Under the pieces are notes generated by a model that saw nothing but the letters and a program-made list of their open reading frames with translations, was not told the origin of the DNA and did not search any database. Below are positions 48,241 to 61,500 of a DNA stretch of 64,000 nucleotides, one piece after another. Both the position numbers and the translations under genes were made by a program. The stretch's first letter is position 1; each line of letters begins with the position of its first letter. The DNA is from Crotalaria pallida (lineage: Eukaryota; Streptophyta; Magnoliopsida; Fabales; Fabaceae), in NCBI GenBank assembly GCA_037953625.1, contig CM075651.1, forward strand, positions 105,277,001 to 105,341,000. The letters are read 5' to 3'.

Positions 48241-51200
48241 ATGAGTCCTTGGAGGTTCTAACAAGTGTAGAATGGTTAAGAGAGTATTCTAAAGGCTTAG
48301 AATGGTCTAGGAATGTGTATTAGGACTTATAAGAACCATTAGAATGATCCTAAACATTGCTTGAATGCCCAAGGGACGTAGAGGGTGTAGCATGAGTCCT
48401 TAGAGGTTCTAACAGGTGTAGAATGGTTAAGAGATTATTCTAAAGGCTTAGAATGGTCTAGGAATGTGTATTAGGTCGTATAAGAACCATTAGAATGATC
48501 CTAAACAATGCTTGAGTCCCCAAGGGACATAGACGGTGTAGCATGAGTCCTTGGAGGTTCTAACAAGTGTAGAATGGTTAAGAGAGTATTCTAAAGGCGT
48601 AGAATGGTCTAGGAATGTGTATTAGGACTTATAATAACCATTAGAATGATCCTAAACAATGCTTGAGTCCCCAAGGGACGTAGAGGGTGTAGCATCAGTC
48701 CTTGGAGGTTCTAACAAGTGTAGAATGGTTAAGAAAGTATTCTAAAGGCTTATAATGTTCTAGGAATGTGTATTTGGATTTATAATAACCATTAGAATGA
48801 TCCTAAACAAAGCATGGTACCCCAAGGGACGTGGAGGGTGTAGCATGAGTCCTTGGAGGTTCTAACAAGTGTAGAATGGCTAAGAAAGTATTCTAAAGGC
48901 TTAGAATGGTCTAGGAATGTGTATTAGGATTTATAATAACCATTAGAATGATCCGAAACAATGCTTGAGTCCCCAAGGGACGTAGAGGGTCTACCATGAG
49001 TCCTTGGAGGTTCTAACAGGTGTAGAAATGTTAAGAGAATATTCTAATGGCTTAGAATGGTCTAGGAATGTGTATTAGGACTTATAAGAACCATTAGAAT
49101 GATCCTAAACATTGCTTGAATCCCCAAGGGACGTAGAGGTTGTAGCATGAGACCTTGGAGGTTCTAACAGGTGTAGAATGGTTAAGAGAGTATTCTAATG
49201 GCTTAGAATGGTCTAGGAATGTGTATTAGGACTTATAAGAACTATTAGAATGATCCTAAACATTGCTTGAATCCCCAAGGGACGTAGAAGGTGTAGCATG
49301 AGTCCTTGGAGGTTCTAACAAGTGTAGAATGGTTAAGAGAGTATTCTAAAGGCTTTGAATGGTCTAGGAATGTGTATTAGGACTTATAAGAACCATTAGA
49401 ATGATCCTAAACAATGTTTGAGTCCCCAAGGGACGTAGAGGGTCTAGCATGAGTCATTGGAGGTTCTAACAGGTGTAGAATGGTTAAGAGAGTATTCTAA
49501 AGGCTTAGAATGGTCTAGGAATGTGTATTAGGACATATAAGAACCATTAGAATGATCCTAAACAATGCTTGAGTCCCCAAGGGACGTAGAGGGTGTAGCA
49601 TGAGTCCTTGGAAGTTCTAACAGGTGTAGAATGGTTAAGAGATTATTCTAAAGGCTTAGAATGGTCTAGGAATGTGTATTAGGTCGTATAAGAACCATTA
49701 GAATGATCCTAAACAACGCTTGAGTCCCCAAGGGACATAGACAGTGTAGCATGAGTCCTTGGAGGTTCTAACAAGTGTAGAATGGTTAAGAGAGTATTCT
49801 AAAGGCTTAGAATGGTCTAGGAATGTGTATTAGGACTTATAATAACCATTAGAATGATCCTAAACATTGTATGGTACCCCAAGGGACGTAGAGGGTGTAG
49901 CATGAGTCCTTGGAGGTTCTAACAAGTGTAGAATGGTTAAGAGAGAATTCTAAAGGCTTAGAATGGTCTAGGAATGTGTATTAGGACTTATAAGAACCAT
50001 TAGAATGATCCTTAACATTGCTTGAATCCCCAAGGGACGTAGAGGGTGTAGAGTGAGTCCTTGGAGGTTCTAACAGGTGTAGAATGGTTAAGAGATTATT
50101 CTAAAGGCTTAGAATGGTCTAGGAATGTGTATTAGGTCTTATAAGAACCATTAGAATGATCCTAAACAATGCTTGAGTCCCCAAGGGACATAGAGGGTGT
50201 AGCATGAGTCCTTGAAGGTTCTAACAAGTGTAGAATGGTTAAGAGAGTATTCTAAAGGCTTAGAATGGTCTAGGAATGTGTATTAGGACTTATAATAACC
50301 ATTAGAATGATCATAAACATTGCATGGTACCCCAAGGGACGTAGAGGGTGTAGCATAAGTCCTTGGAGGTTCTAACAGGTGTAGAATGATTAAGAGAGTA
50401 TTCTAATGGCTTAGAATGGTCTAGGAATGTGTATTAGGACTTATAAGAACTATTAGAATGATCCCAAACATTGCTTGAATCCCCAAGGGACGTAGAGGGT
50501 GTAGCATGAGTCCTTAGAAGTTCTAACAAGTGTAGAATGGTTAAGAGATTATTCTAAAGGCTTAGAATGGTCTAGGAATGTGTATTAGGTCTTATAAGAA
50601 CCATTAGAATGATGCTAAACAATGCTTGAGTCCCCAAGGGACATAGAGGGTCTAGAATGAGTCCTTGGAGGTTCTAACAAGTGTAGAATGGTTAAGAGAG
50701 TATTCTAAAGGCTTAGAATGGTCTAGGAATGTGTATTAGGACTTATAAGAACCATTAGAATGATCCTAAACAATGCTTGAGTCCCCAAGGGACGTAGAGG
50801 GTGTAGCATGAGTCCTTGGAGGTTCTAACAAGTGTAGAATGGTTAAGAGAGTATTCTAAAGGCTTAGAATGGTCTAGGAATGTGTATTAGGACTTATAAG
50901 AACCATTAGAATGATCCTAAACATTGCTTGAATGCCCAAGGGACGTAGAGGGTGTAGCATGAGTCCTTAGAGGTTCTAACAGGTGTAGAATGGTTAAGAG
51001 ATTATTCTAAAGGCTTAGAATGGTCTAGGAATGTGTATTAGGTCGTATAAGAACCATTAGAATGATCCTAAACAATGCTTGAGTCCCCAAGGGACATAGA
51101 CGGTGTAGCATGAGTCCTTGGAGGTTCTAACAAGTGTAGAATGGTTAAGAGAGTATTCTAAAGGCTTAGAATGGTCTAGGAATGTGTATTAGGACTTATA

Positions 51201-54200
51201 ATAACCATTAGAATGATCCTAAACAATGCTTGAGTCCCCAATGGACATAGAGGGTGTAGCATGAGTCCTTGAAGGTTCTAACAAGTGTAGAATGGTTAAG
51301 AGAGTATTCTAAAGGCTTAGAATGGTCTAGGAATGTGTATTAGGACTTATAATAACCATTAGAATGATCATAAACATTGCATGGTACCCCAAGGGACGTA
51401 GAGGGTGTAGCATAAGTCCTTGGAGGTTCTAACAGGTGTAGAATGATTAAGAGAGTATTCTAATGGCTTAGAATGGTCTAGGAATGTGTATTAGGACTTA
51501 TAAGAACTATTAGAATGATCCCAAACATTGCTTGAATCCCCAAGGGACGTAGAGGGTGTAGCATGAGTCCTTAGAAGTTCTAACAAGTGTAGAATGGTTA
51601 AGAGATTATTCTAAAGGCTTAGAATGGTCTAGGAATGTGTATTAGGTCTTATAAGAACCATTAGAATGATGCTAAACAATGCTTGAGTCCCCAAGGGACA
51701 TAGAGGGTCTAGAATGAGTCCTTGGAGGTTCTAACAAGTGTAGAATGGTTAAGAGAGTATTCTAAAGGCTTAGAATGGTCTAGGAATGTGTATTAGGACT
51801 TATAAGAACCATTAGAATGATCCTAAACAATGCTTGAGTCCCGAAGGGACGTAGAGGGTGTAGCATGAGTCCTTGGAGGTTCTAACAAGTGTAGAATGGT
51901 TAAGAGAGTATTCTAAAGGCTTAGAATGGTCTAGGAATGTGTATTAGGACTTATAAGAACCATTAGAATGATCCTAAACATTGCTTGAATGCCCAAGGGA
52001 CGTAGAGGGTGTAGCATGAGTCCTTAGAGGTTCTAACAGGTGTAGAATGGTTAAGAGATTATTCTAAAGGCTTAGAATGGTCTAGGAATGTGTATTAGGT
52101 CGTATAAGAACCATTAGAATGATCCTAAACAATGCTTGAGTCCCCAAGGGACATAGGCGGTGTAGCATGAGTCCTTGGAGGTTCTAACAAGTGTAGAATG
52201 GTTAAGAGAGTATTCTAAAGGCTTAGAATGGTCTAGGAATGTGTATTAGGACTTATAATAACCATTAGAATGATCCTAAACAATGCTTGAGTCCCCAAGG
52301 GACGTAGAGGGTGTAGCATCAGTCCTTGGAGGTTCTAACAAGTGTAGAATGGTTAAGAAAGTATTCTAAAGGCTTATAATGTTCTAGGAATGTGTATTTG
52401 GATTTATAATAACCATTAGAATGATCCTAAACAAAGCATGGTACCCCAAGGGACGTGGAGGGTGTAGCATGAGTCCTTGGAGGTTCTAACAAGTGTAGAA
52501 TGGCTAAGAAAGTATTCTAAAGGCTTAGAATGGTCTAGGAATGTGTATTAGGATTTATAATAACCATTAGAATGATCCGAAACAATGCTTGAGTCCCCAA
52601 GGGACGTAGAGGGTCTACCATGAGTCCTTGGAGGTTCTAACAGGTGTAGAAATGTTAAGAGAATATTCTAATGGCTTAGAATGGTCTAGGAATGTGTATT
52701 AGGACTTATAAGAACCATTAGAATGATCCTAAACATTGCTTGAATCCCCAAGGGACGTAGAGGGTGTAGCATGAGACCTTGGAGGTTCTAACAGGTGTAG
52801 AATGGTTAAGAGAGTATTCTAATGGCTTAGAATGGTCTAGGAATGTGTATTAGGACTTATAAGAACTATTAGAATGATCCTAAACATTGCTTGAATCCCC
52901 AAGGGACGTAGAAGGTGTAGCATGAGGCCTTGGAGGTTCTAACAAGTGTACAATGGTTAAGAGAGTATTCTAAAGGCTTTGAATGGTCTAGGAATGTGTA
53001 TTAGGACTTATAAGAACCATTAGAATGATCCTAAACAATGTTTGAGTCCCCAAGGGACGTAGAGGGTCTAGCATGAGTCATTGGAGGTTCTAACAGGTGT
53101 AGAATGGTTAAGAGAGTATTCTAAAGGCTTAGAATGGTCTAGGAATGTGTATTAGGACATATAAGAACCATTAGAATGATCCTAAACAATGCTTGAGTCC
53201 CCAAGGGACGTAGAGGGTGTAGCATGAGTCCTTGGAAGTTCTAACAGGTGTAGAATGGTTAAGAGATTATTCTAAAGGCTTAGAATGGTCTAGGAATGTG
53301 TATTAGGTCGTATAAGAACCATTAGAATGATCCTAAACAACGCTTGAGTCCCCAAGGGACATAGACGGTGTAGCATGAGTCCTTGGAGGTTCTAACAAGT
53401 GTAGAATGGTTAAGAGAGTATTCTAAAGGCTTAGAATGGTCTAGGAATGTGTATTAGGACTTATAATAACCATTAGAATGATCCTAAACATTGTATGGTA
53501 CCCCAAGGGACGTAGAGGGTGTAGCATGAGTCCTTGGAGGTTCTAACAAGTGTAGAATGGTTAAGAGAGAATTCTAAAGGCTTAGAATGGTCTAGGAATG
53601 TGTATTAGGTCTTATAAGAACCATTAGAATGATCCTAAACAATGCTTGAGTCCCCAAGGGACATAGAGGGTGTAGCATGAGTCCTAGAAGGTTCTAACAA
53701 GTGTAGAATGGTTAAGAGAGTATTCTAAAGGCTTAGAATGGTCTAGGAATGTGTATTAGGACTTATAATAACCATTAGAATGATCCTAAACATTGTATGG
53801 TACCCCAAGGGACGTAGAGGGTGTAGCATGAGTCCTTGGAGGTTCTAACAAGTGTAGAATGGTTAAGAGAGAATTCTAAAGGCTTAGAATGGTCTAGGAA
53901 TGTGTATTAGGTCTTATAAGAACCATTAGAATGATCCTAAACAATGCTTGAGTCCCCAAGGGACATAGAGGGTGTAGCATGAGTCCTAGAAGGTTCTAAC
54001 AAGTGTAGAATGGTTAAGAGAGTATTATAAAGGCTTAGAATGGTCTAGGAATGTGTATTAGGACTTATAATCACCATTAGAATGATCATAAACATTGCAT
54101 GGTACCCCAAGGGACGTAGAGGGTGTAGCATGAGACCATGGAGGTTCTAACAAGTGTAGAATGGTTAAGAGAGTATTCTAAAGGCTTAGAATGGTCTAGG

Positions 54201-57200
54201 AATGTGTATTAGGACTTATAAGAACCATTAGAATGATCCTAAACAATGCTTGGGTCCCCAAGGGACGTAGAGGGTGTAGCATCAGTCCTTGGAGGTTCTA
54301 ACAAGTGTAGAATGGTTAAGAAATTATTCTAAAGGCTTATAATGTTCTAGGAATGTGTATTTGGATTTATAATAACCATTAGAATGATCCTAAACAAAGC
54401 ATGGTACCCCAAGGGACGTAGAGGGTGTAGCATGAGTCCTTGGAGGTTCTAACAAGTGTAGAATGGCTAAGAAAGTATTCTAAAGGCTTAGAATGGTCTA
54501 GGAATGTGTATTAGGATTTTTAAGAACCATTAGAATGATCCGAAACAATGCTTGAGTCCCCAAGGGACGTAGAGGGTGTAGCATGAGTCCTTGGAGGTTC
54601 TAACAGGTGTAGAAATGTTAAGAGAATATTCTAATGGCTTAGAATGGTCTAGGAATGTGTATTAGGACTTATAAGAACCATTAGAATGATCCTAAACATT
54701 GCTTGAATCCCCAAGGGACGTAGAGGGTGTAGCATGAGTCCTTGGAGGTTCTAACAGGTGTAGAATGGTTAAGAGAGTATTCTAATGGCTTAGAATGGTC
54801 TAGGAATGTGTATTAGGACTTATAAGAACTATTAGAATGATCCTAAACATTGCATGAATCCCCAAGGGACGTAGAAGGTGTAGCATGAGTCCTTGGAGGT
54901 TCTAACAAGTGTAGAATGGTTAAGAGAGTATTCTAAAGGCTTAGAATGGTCTAGGAATGTGTATTAGGACTTATAAGAACCATTAGAATGATCCTAAACA
55001 ATGTTTGAGTCCCCAAGGGACGTACAGGGTCTAGCATGAGTCATTGGAGGTTCTAACAGGTGTAGAATGGTTAAGAGAGTATTCTAAAGGCTTAGAATGG
55101 TCTAGGAATGTGTATTAGGACATATAAGAACCATTAGAATGATCCTAAACAATGCTTGAGTCCCCAAGGGACGTAGAGGGTGTAGCATGAGTCCTTGGAA
55201 GTTCTAACAGGTGTAGAATGGTTAAGAGATTATTCTAAAGGCTTAGAATGGTCTAGGAATGTGTATTAGGTCGTATAAGAACCATTAGAATGATCCTAAA
55301 CAACGCTTGAGTCCCCAAGGGACATAGACGGTGTAGCATGAGTCCTTGGAGGTTCTAACAAGTGTAGAATGGTTAAGAGAGTATTCTAAAGGCTTAGAAT
55401 GGTCTAGGAATGTGTATTAGGACTTATAATAACCATTAGAATGATCCTAAACATTGTATGGTACCCCAAGGGACGTAGAGGGTGTAGCATGAGTCCTTGG
55501 AGGTTCTAACAAGTGTAGAATGGTTAAGAGAGAATTCTAAAGGCTTAGAATGGTCTAGGAATGTGTATTAGGACTTATAAGAACCATTAGAATGATCCTT
55601 AACATTGCTTGAATCCCCAATGGACGTAGAGGGTGTAGAGTGAGTCCTTGGAGGTTCTAACAGGTGTAGAATGGTTAAGAGATTATTCTAAAGGCTTAGA
55701 ATGGTCTAGGAATGTGTATTAGGTCTTATAAGAACCATTAGAATGATCCTAAACAATGCCTGAGTCCCCAAGGGACATAGAGGGTGTAGCATGAGTCCTA
55801 GAAGGTTCTAACAAGTGTAGAATGGTTAAGAGAGTATTATAAAGGCTTAGAATGGTCTAGGAATGTGTATTAGGACTTATAATCACCATTAGAATGATCA
55901 TAAACATTGCATGGTACCCCAAGGGACGTAGAGGGTGTAGCATGAGACCATGGAGGTTCTAACAAGTGTAGAATGGTTAAGAGAGTATTCTAAAGGCTTA
56001 GAATGGTCTAGGAATGTGTATTAGGACTTATAAGAACCATTAGAATGATCCTAAACAATGCTTGAGTCCCCAAGGGACGTAGAGGGTCTATCATGAGTCC
56101 TAGGAGGTTCTAACAGGTGTAGAATGGTTAAGAGAGTATTCTAAAGGCTTAGAATGGTCTAGGAATGTGTATTAGGACTTATAATAACCATTAGAATGAT
56201 CATAAACATTGCTTGAGTCCCCAAGGGACATAGAGGGTCTAGAATGAGTCCTTGGAGGTTCTAACAAGTGTAGAATGGTTAAGAGAGTATTCTAAAGGCT
56301 TAGAATGGTCTAGGAATGTGTATTAGGACTTATAAGAACCATTAGAATGATCCTAAACAATGCTTGAGTCCCCAAGGGACGTAGAGGGTGTAGCATCAGT
56401 CCTTGGAGGTTCTAACAAGTGTAGAATGGTTAAGAAATTATTCTAAAGGCTTATAATGTTCTAGGAATGTGTATTTGGATTTATAATAACCATTAGAATG
56501 ATCCTAAACAAAGCATGGTACCCCAAGGGACGTAGAGGGTGTAGCATGAGTCCTTGGAGGTTCTAACAAGTGTAGAATGGCTAAGAAAGTATTCTAAAGG
56601 CTTAGAATGGTCTAGGAATGTGTATTAGGATTTTTAAGAACCATTAGAATGATCCGAAACAATGCTTGAGTCCCCAAGGGACGTAGAGGGTGTAGCATGA
56701 GTCCTTGGAGGTTCTAACAGGTGTAGAAATGTTAAGAGAATATTCTAATGGCTTAGAATGGTCTAGGAATGTGTATTAGGACTTATAAGAACCATTAGAA
56801 TGATCCTAAACATTGCTTGAATCCCCAAGGGACGTAGAGGGTGTAGCATGAGTCCTTGGAGGTTCTAACAGGTGTAGAATGGTTAAGAGATTATTCTAAA
56901 GGCTTAGAATGGTCTAGGAATGTGTATTAGGTCGTATAAGAACCATTAGAATGATCCTAAGCAATGCTTGAGTCCCCAAGGGACATAGAGGGTGTAGCAT
57001 GAGTCCTTGGAGGTTCTAACAAGTGTAGAATGGTTAAGAGAGTATTCTAAAGGCTTAGAATGGTCTAGGAATGTGTATTAGGACTTATAATAACCATTAG
57101 AATGATCCTAAACAATGCATGGTACCCCAAGGGACGTAGAGGGTCTAGCATGAGTCCTTGGAGGTTATAACAGGTGTAGAATGGTTAAGAGAGTATTCTA

Positions 57201-58519
57201 AAGGCTTAGAATGGTCTAGGAATGTGTATTAGGACATATAAGAACCATTAGAATGATCCTAAACAATGCTTGAATCCCCAAGGGACGTAGAGGGTCTAGC
57301 ATGAGTCCTTGGAAGTTCTAACAAGTGTAGAATGGTTAAGAGAGTATTCTAATGGCTTAGAATGGTCTAGGAATGTGTATTAGGAATTATAAGAACTATT
57401 AGAATGATCCCAAACATTGCTTGAATCCCCAAGGGACGTAGAGGGTGTAGCATGAGTCCTTCGAAGTTCTAACAAGTGTAGAATGGTTAAGAGAGTATTC
57501 TAAAGGCTTAGAATGGTCTAGGAATGTGTATTAGGACTTATAATAACCAATAGAATGATCATAAACATTGCTTGAGTCCCCAAGAGACGTAGAGGGTCTA
57601 GAATGAGTCCTTGGAGGTTCTAACAAGTGTAGAATGGTTAAGAGAGTATTCTAAAGGCTTAGAATGGTCTAGGAATGTGTATTAGGACTTATAAGAACCA
57701 TTAGAATGATCCTAAACAATGCAAGAGTCCCCAAGGGACGTAGAGGGTGTAGCATAAGTCCTTGGAGGTTCTAACAAGTGTAGAATGGTTAAGAAAGTAT
57801 TCTAAAGGCTTATAATGTTCTAGGAATGTGTATTTGGATTTATAATAACCATTAGAATGATCCTAAACAAAGCATGGTACCCCAAGGGACGTAGAGGGTG
57901 TAGCATGAGTCCTTGGAGGTTCTAACAAGTGTAGAATGGCTAAGAAAGTATTCTAAAGGCTTAGAATGGTCTAGGAATGTGTATTAGGATTTATAAGAAC
58001 CATTAGAATGATCCGAAACAATGCTTGAGTCCCCAAGGGACGTAGAGGGTCTACCATGAGTCCTTGGAGGTTCTAACAGGTGTAGAAATGTTAAGAGAAT
58101 ATTCTAATGGCTTAGAATGGTCTAGGAATGTGTATTAGGACTTATAAGAACCATTAGAATGATCCTAAACATTGCTTGAATCCCCAAGGGACGTAGAGGG
58201 TGTAGCATGAGACCTTGGAGGTTCTAACAGGTGTAGAATGGTTAAGAGAGTATTCTAATGGCTTAGAATGGTCTAGGAATGTGTATTAGGACTTATAAGA
58301 ACTATTAGAATGATCCTAAACATTGCTTGAATCCCCAAGGGACGTAGAAGGTGTAGCATGAGTCCTTGGAGGTTCTAACAAGTGTAGAATGGTTAAGAGA
58401 GTATTCAAAAGGCTTAGAATGGTATAGGAATGTGTATTAGGACTTATAAGAACCATTAGAATGATCCTAAACAATGTTTGAGTCCCCAAGGGACGTAGAG
58501 GGTCTAGCATGAGTCATTG
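48241..58519. repeat. Block F: 24-unit duplication with nested 7-, 2-, 12-, 13- and 14-unit repeats
   Basis: About 68 units, no length changes detected. GACGTGGAGGG at 48,828 and 52,452 and ACAATGTTTGAG at about 49,411 and 53,035 are both 3,624 bp (24 units) apart. GAATGCCCAAGG at about 48,363, 50,930 and 51,987 gives spacings of 17 and 7 units. GTCCTAGAAGG at 53,681 and 53,983 gives a 2-unit repeat, with a third copy 12 units later at 55,795. ACAATGTTTGAG recurs 13 units on (about 54,998) and again after 23 more units (58,471). GGATTTTTAAG at about 54,514 and 56,628 gives 14 units. Duplications are nested, so several rounds must have occurred. Confidence 0.8.
50361..52470. repeat. 7-unit (1,057 bp) tandem duplication nested in the 24-unit repeat
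   Basis: GATGCTAAACAATG at about 50,611 and 51,668 and GAATGCCCAAGG at about 50,930 and 51,987 are each exactly 7 units apart, and the AGAATGATTAAGAG, GATCCCAAACATTG and CCTTAGAAG units between them repeat in the same order. The second copy has a unique CCCGAAGGGACG at about 51,842. This event lies between the two copies of the 24-unit repeat. Confidence 0.8.
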
Positions 58520-61500
58520 GAGGTTCTAACAGGTGTAGAATGGTTAAGAGAGTATTCTAAAGGCTTAGAATGGTCTAGGAATGTGTATTAGGACATATAA
58601 GAACCATTAGAATGATCCTAAACAATGCTTGAGTCCCCAAGGGACGTAGAGGGTCTAGCATGAGTCCTTGGAAGTTCTAACAGATGTAGAATGGTTAAGA
58701 GAGTATTCTAATGGCTTAGAATGGTCTAGGAATGTGTATTAGGACTTATAAGAACCATTAGAATTATCCTAAACAATGCTTGAGTCCCCAAGGGACGTAG
58801 AGGGTCTAGCATGAGTCCTTGGAGGTTCTACCATGTGTAGAGTGGTTAAGAGAATATTCTAATGGCTTTGAATGGTCTAGGAATGTGTATTAGGACTTAT
58901 AAGAACCATTAGAATGATCCTAAACATTGCTTGAATCCCCAAGGGACGTAGAGAGTGTAGCATGAGTCCTTGGAGGTTCTAACAGGTGTAGAATGGTTAA
59001 GAGATTATTCTAAAGGCTTAGAATGGTCTAGGAATGTGTATTAGGTCTTATAAGAACCATTAGAATGATCCTAAACAATGCTTGAGTCCCCAAGGGACAT
59101 AGAGGGTGTAGCATGAGTCCTTGAAGGTTCTAACAAGTGTAGAATGGTTAAGAGAGTATTCTAAAGGCTTAGAATGGTCTAGGAATGTGTATTAGGACTT
59201 ATAATAACCATTAGAATGATCATAAACATTGCATGGTACCCCAAGGGACGTAGAGGGTGTAGCATAAGTCCTTGGAGGTTCTAACAGGTGTAGAATGATT
59301 AAGAGAGCATTCTAATGGCTTAAAATGGTCTAGGAATGTGTTTTAGGACTTATAAGAACTATTAGAATGATCCCAAATATTGCTTGAATCCCCAAGGGAC
59401 GTAAAGGGTGTAGCATGAGTCCTTAGAAGTTCTAACAAGTGTAGAATGGTTAAGAGATTATTCTAAAGGCTTAGAATGGTCTAGGAATGTGTATTAGGTC
59501 TTATAAGAACCATTAGAATGATGCTAAACAATGCTTGAGTCCCCAAGGGACATAGAGGGTCTAGAATGAGTCCTTTGAGGTTCTAACAAGTGTAGAATGG
59601 TTAAGAGAGTATTCTAAAGGCTTAGAATGGTCTAGGAATGTGTATTAGGACTTATAATAACCATTAGAATGATCATAAACATTGCATGGTACCCCAAGGG
59701 ACGTAGAGGGTGTAGCATGAGACCTTGGAGGTTCTAACATGTGTAGAATGGTTAAGAGAGTATTCTAAAGGCTTAGAATGGTCTAGGAATGTGTATTAGG
59801 ACTTATAAGAACCATTAGAATGATCCTAAAAAATGCTTGAGTCCCCAAGGGACGTAGAGGGTGTAGCTTGAGTCCTTGGAGGTTCTAACAAGTGTAGAAT
59901 GGTTAAGAGAGTATTCTAAAGGCTTAGAATGGTCTAGGAATGTGTATTAGGACATATAAGAACCATTAGAATGATCCTAAACAATGCTTGAGTCCCCAAG
60001 GGACGTAGAGGGTCTAGCATGAGTCCTTGGAAGTTCTAACAGATGTAGAATGGTTAAGAGAGTATTCTAATGGCTTAGAATGGTCTAGGAATGTGTATTA
60101 GGACTTATAAGAACCATTAGAATTATCCTAAACAATGCTTGAGTCCCCAAGGGACGTAGAGGGTGTAGCATGAGTCCTTGGAGGTTCTACCATGTGTAGA
60201 ATGGTTAAGAGAATATTCTAATGGCTTTGAATGGTCTAGGAATGTGTATTAGGACTTATAAGAACCATTAGAATGATCCTAAACATTGCTTGAATCCCCA
60301 AGGGACGTAGAGAGTGTAGCATGAGTCCTTGGAGGTTCTAACAGGTGTAGAATGGTTAAGAGATTATTCTAAAGGCTTAGAATGGTCTAGGAATGTGTAT
60401 TAGGTCTTATAAGAACCATTAGAATGATCCTAAACAATGCTTGAGTCCCCAAGGGACATAGAGGGTGTAGCATGAGTCCTTGAAGGTTCTAACAAGTGTA
60501 GAATGGTTAAGAGAGTATTCTAAAGGCTTAGAATGGTCTAGGAATGTGTATTAGGACTTATAATAACCATTAGAATGATCATAAACATTGCATGGTACCC
60601 CAAGGGACGTAGAGGGTGTAGCATAAGTCCTTGGAGGTTCTAACAGGTGTAGAATGATTAAGAGAGTATTCTAATGGCTTAAAATGGTCTAGGAATGTGT
60701 ATTAGGACTTATAAGAACTATTAGAATGATCCCAAACATTGCTTGAATCCCCAAGGGACGTAGAGGGTGTAGCATGAGTCCTTAGAAGTTCTAACAAGTG
60801 TAGAATGGTTAAGAGATTATTCTAAAGGCTTAGAATGGTCTAGGAATGTGTATTAGGTCTTATAAGAACCATTAGAATGATTCTAAACAATGCTTGAGTC
60901 CCCAAGGACATAGAGGGTCTAGAATGAGTCCTTTGAGGTTCTAACAAGTGTAGAATGGTTAAGAGAGTATTCTAAAGGCTTAGAATGGTCTAGGAATGTG
61001 TATTAGGACTTATAAGAACCATTAGAATGATTCTAAACAATGCTTGAGTCCCCAACGGACGTAGAGGGTGTAACATGAGTCCTTGGAGGTTCTAACAAGT
61101 GTAGAATGGTTACGAGAGTATTCTAAAGGCTTAGAATGGTCTAGGAATGTGTATTAGGACATATAAGAACCATTAGAATGATCCTAAACAATGCTTGAGT
61201 CCCCAAGGGACGTAGAGGGTCTAGCATGAGTCCTTGGAAGTTCTAACAGATGTAGAATGGTTAAGAGAGTATTCTAATGGCTTAGAATGGTCTAGGAATG
61301 TGTATTAGGACTTATAAGAACCATTAGAATTATCCTAAACAATGCTTGAGTCCCCAAGGGACGTAGAGGGTGTAGCATGAGTCCTTGGAGGTTCTACCAT
61401 GTGTAGAATGGTTAAGAGAATATTCTAATGGCTTTGAATGGTCTAGGAATGTGTATTTGGACTTATAAGAACCATTAGAATGATCCTAAACATTGCTTGA

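Noticed and set aside
58316..58510. Open reading frame of 64 codons on the minus strand
   Set aside because: Same situation: it spans more than one satellite unit, has no domain, and homologous positions in neighbouring units contain stops.
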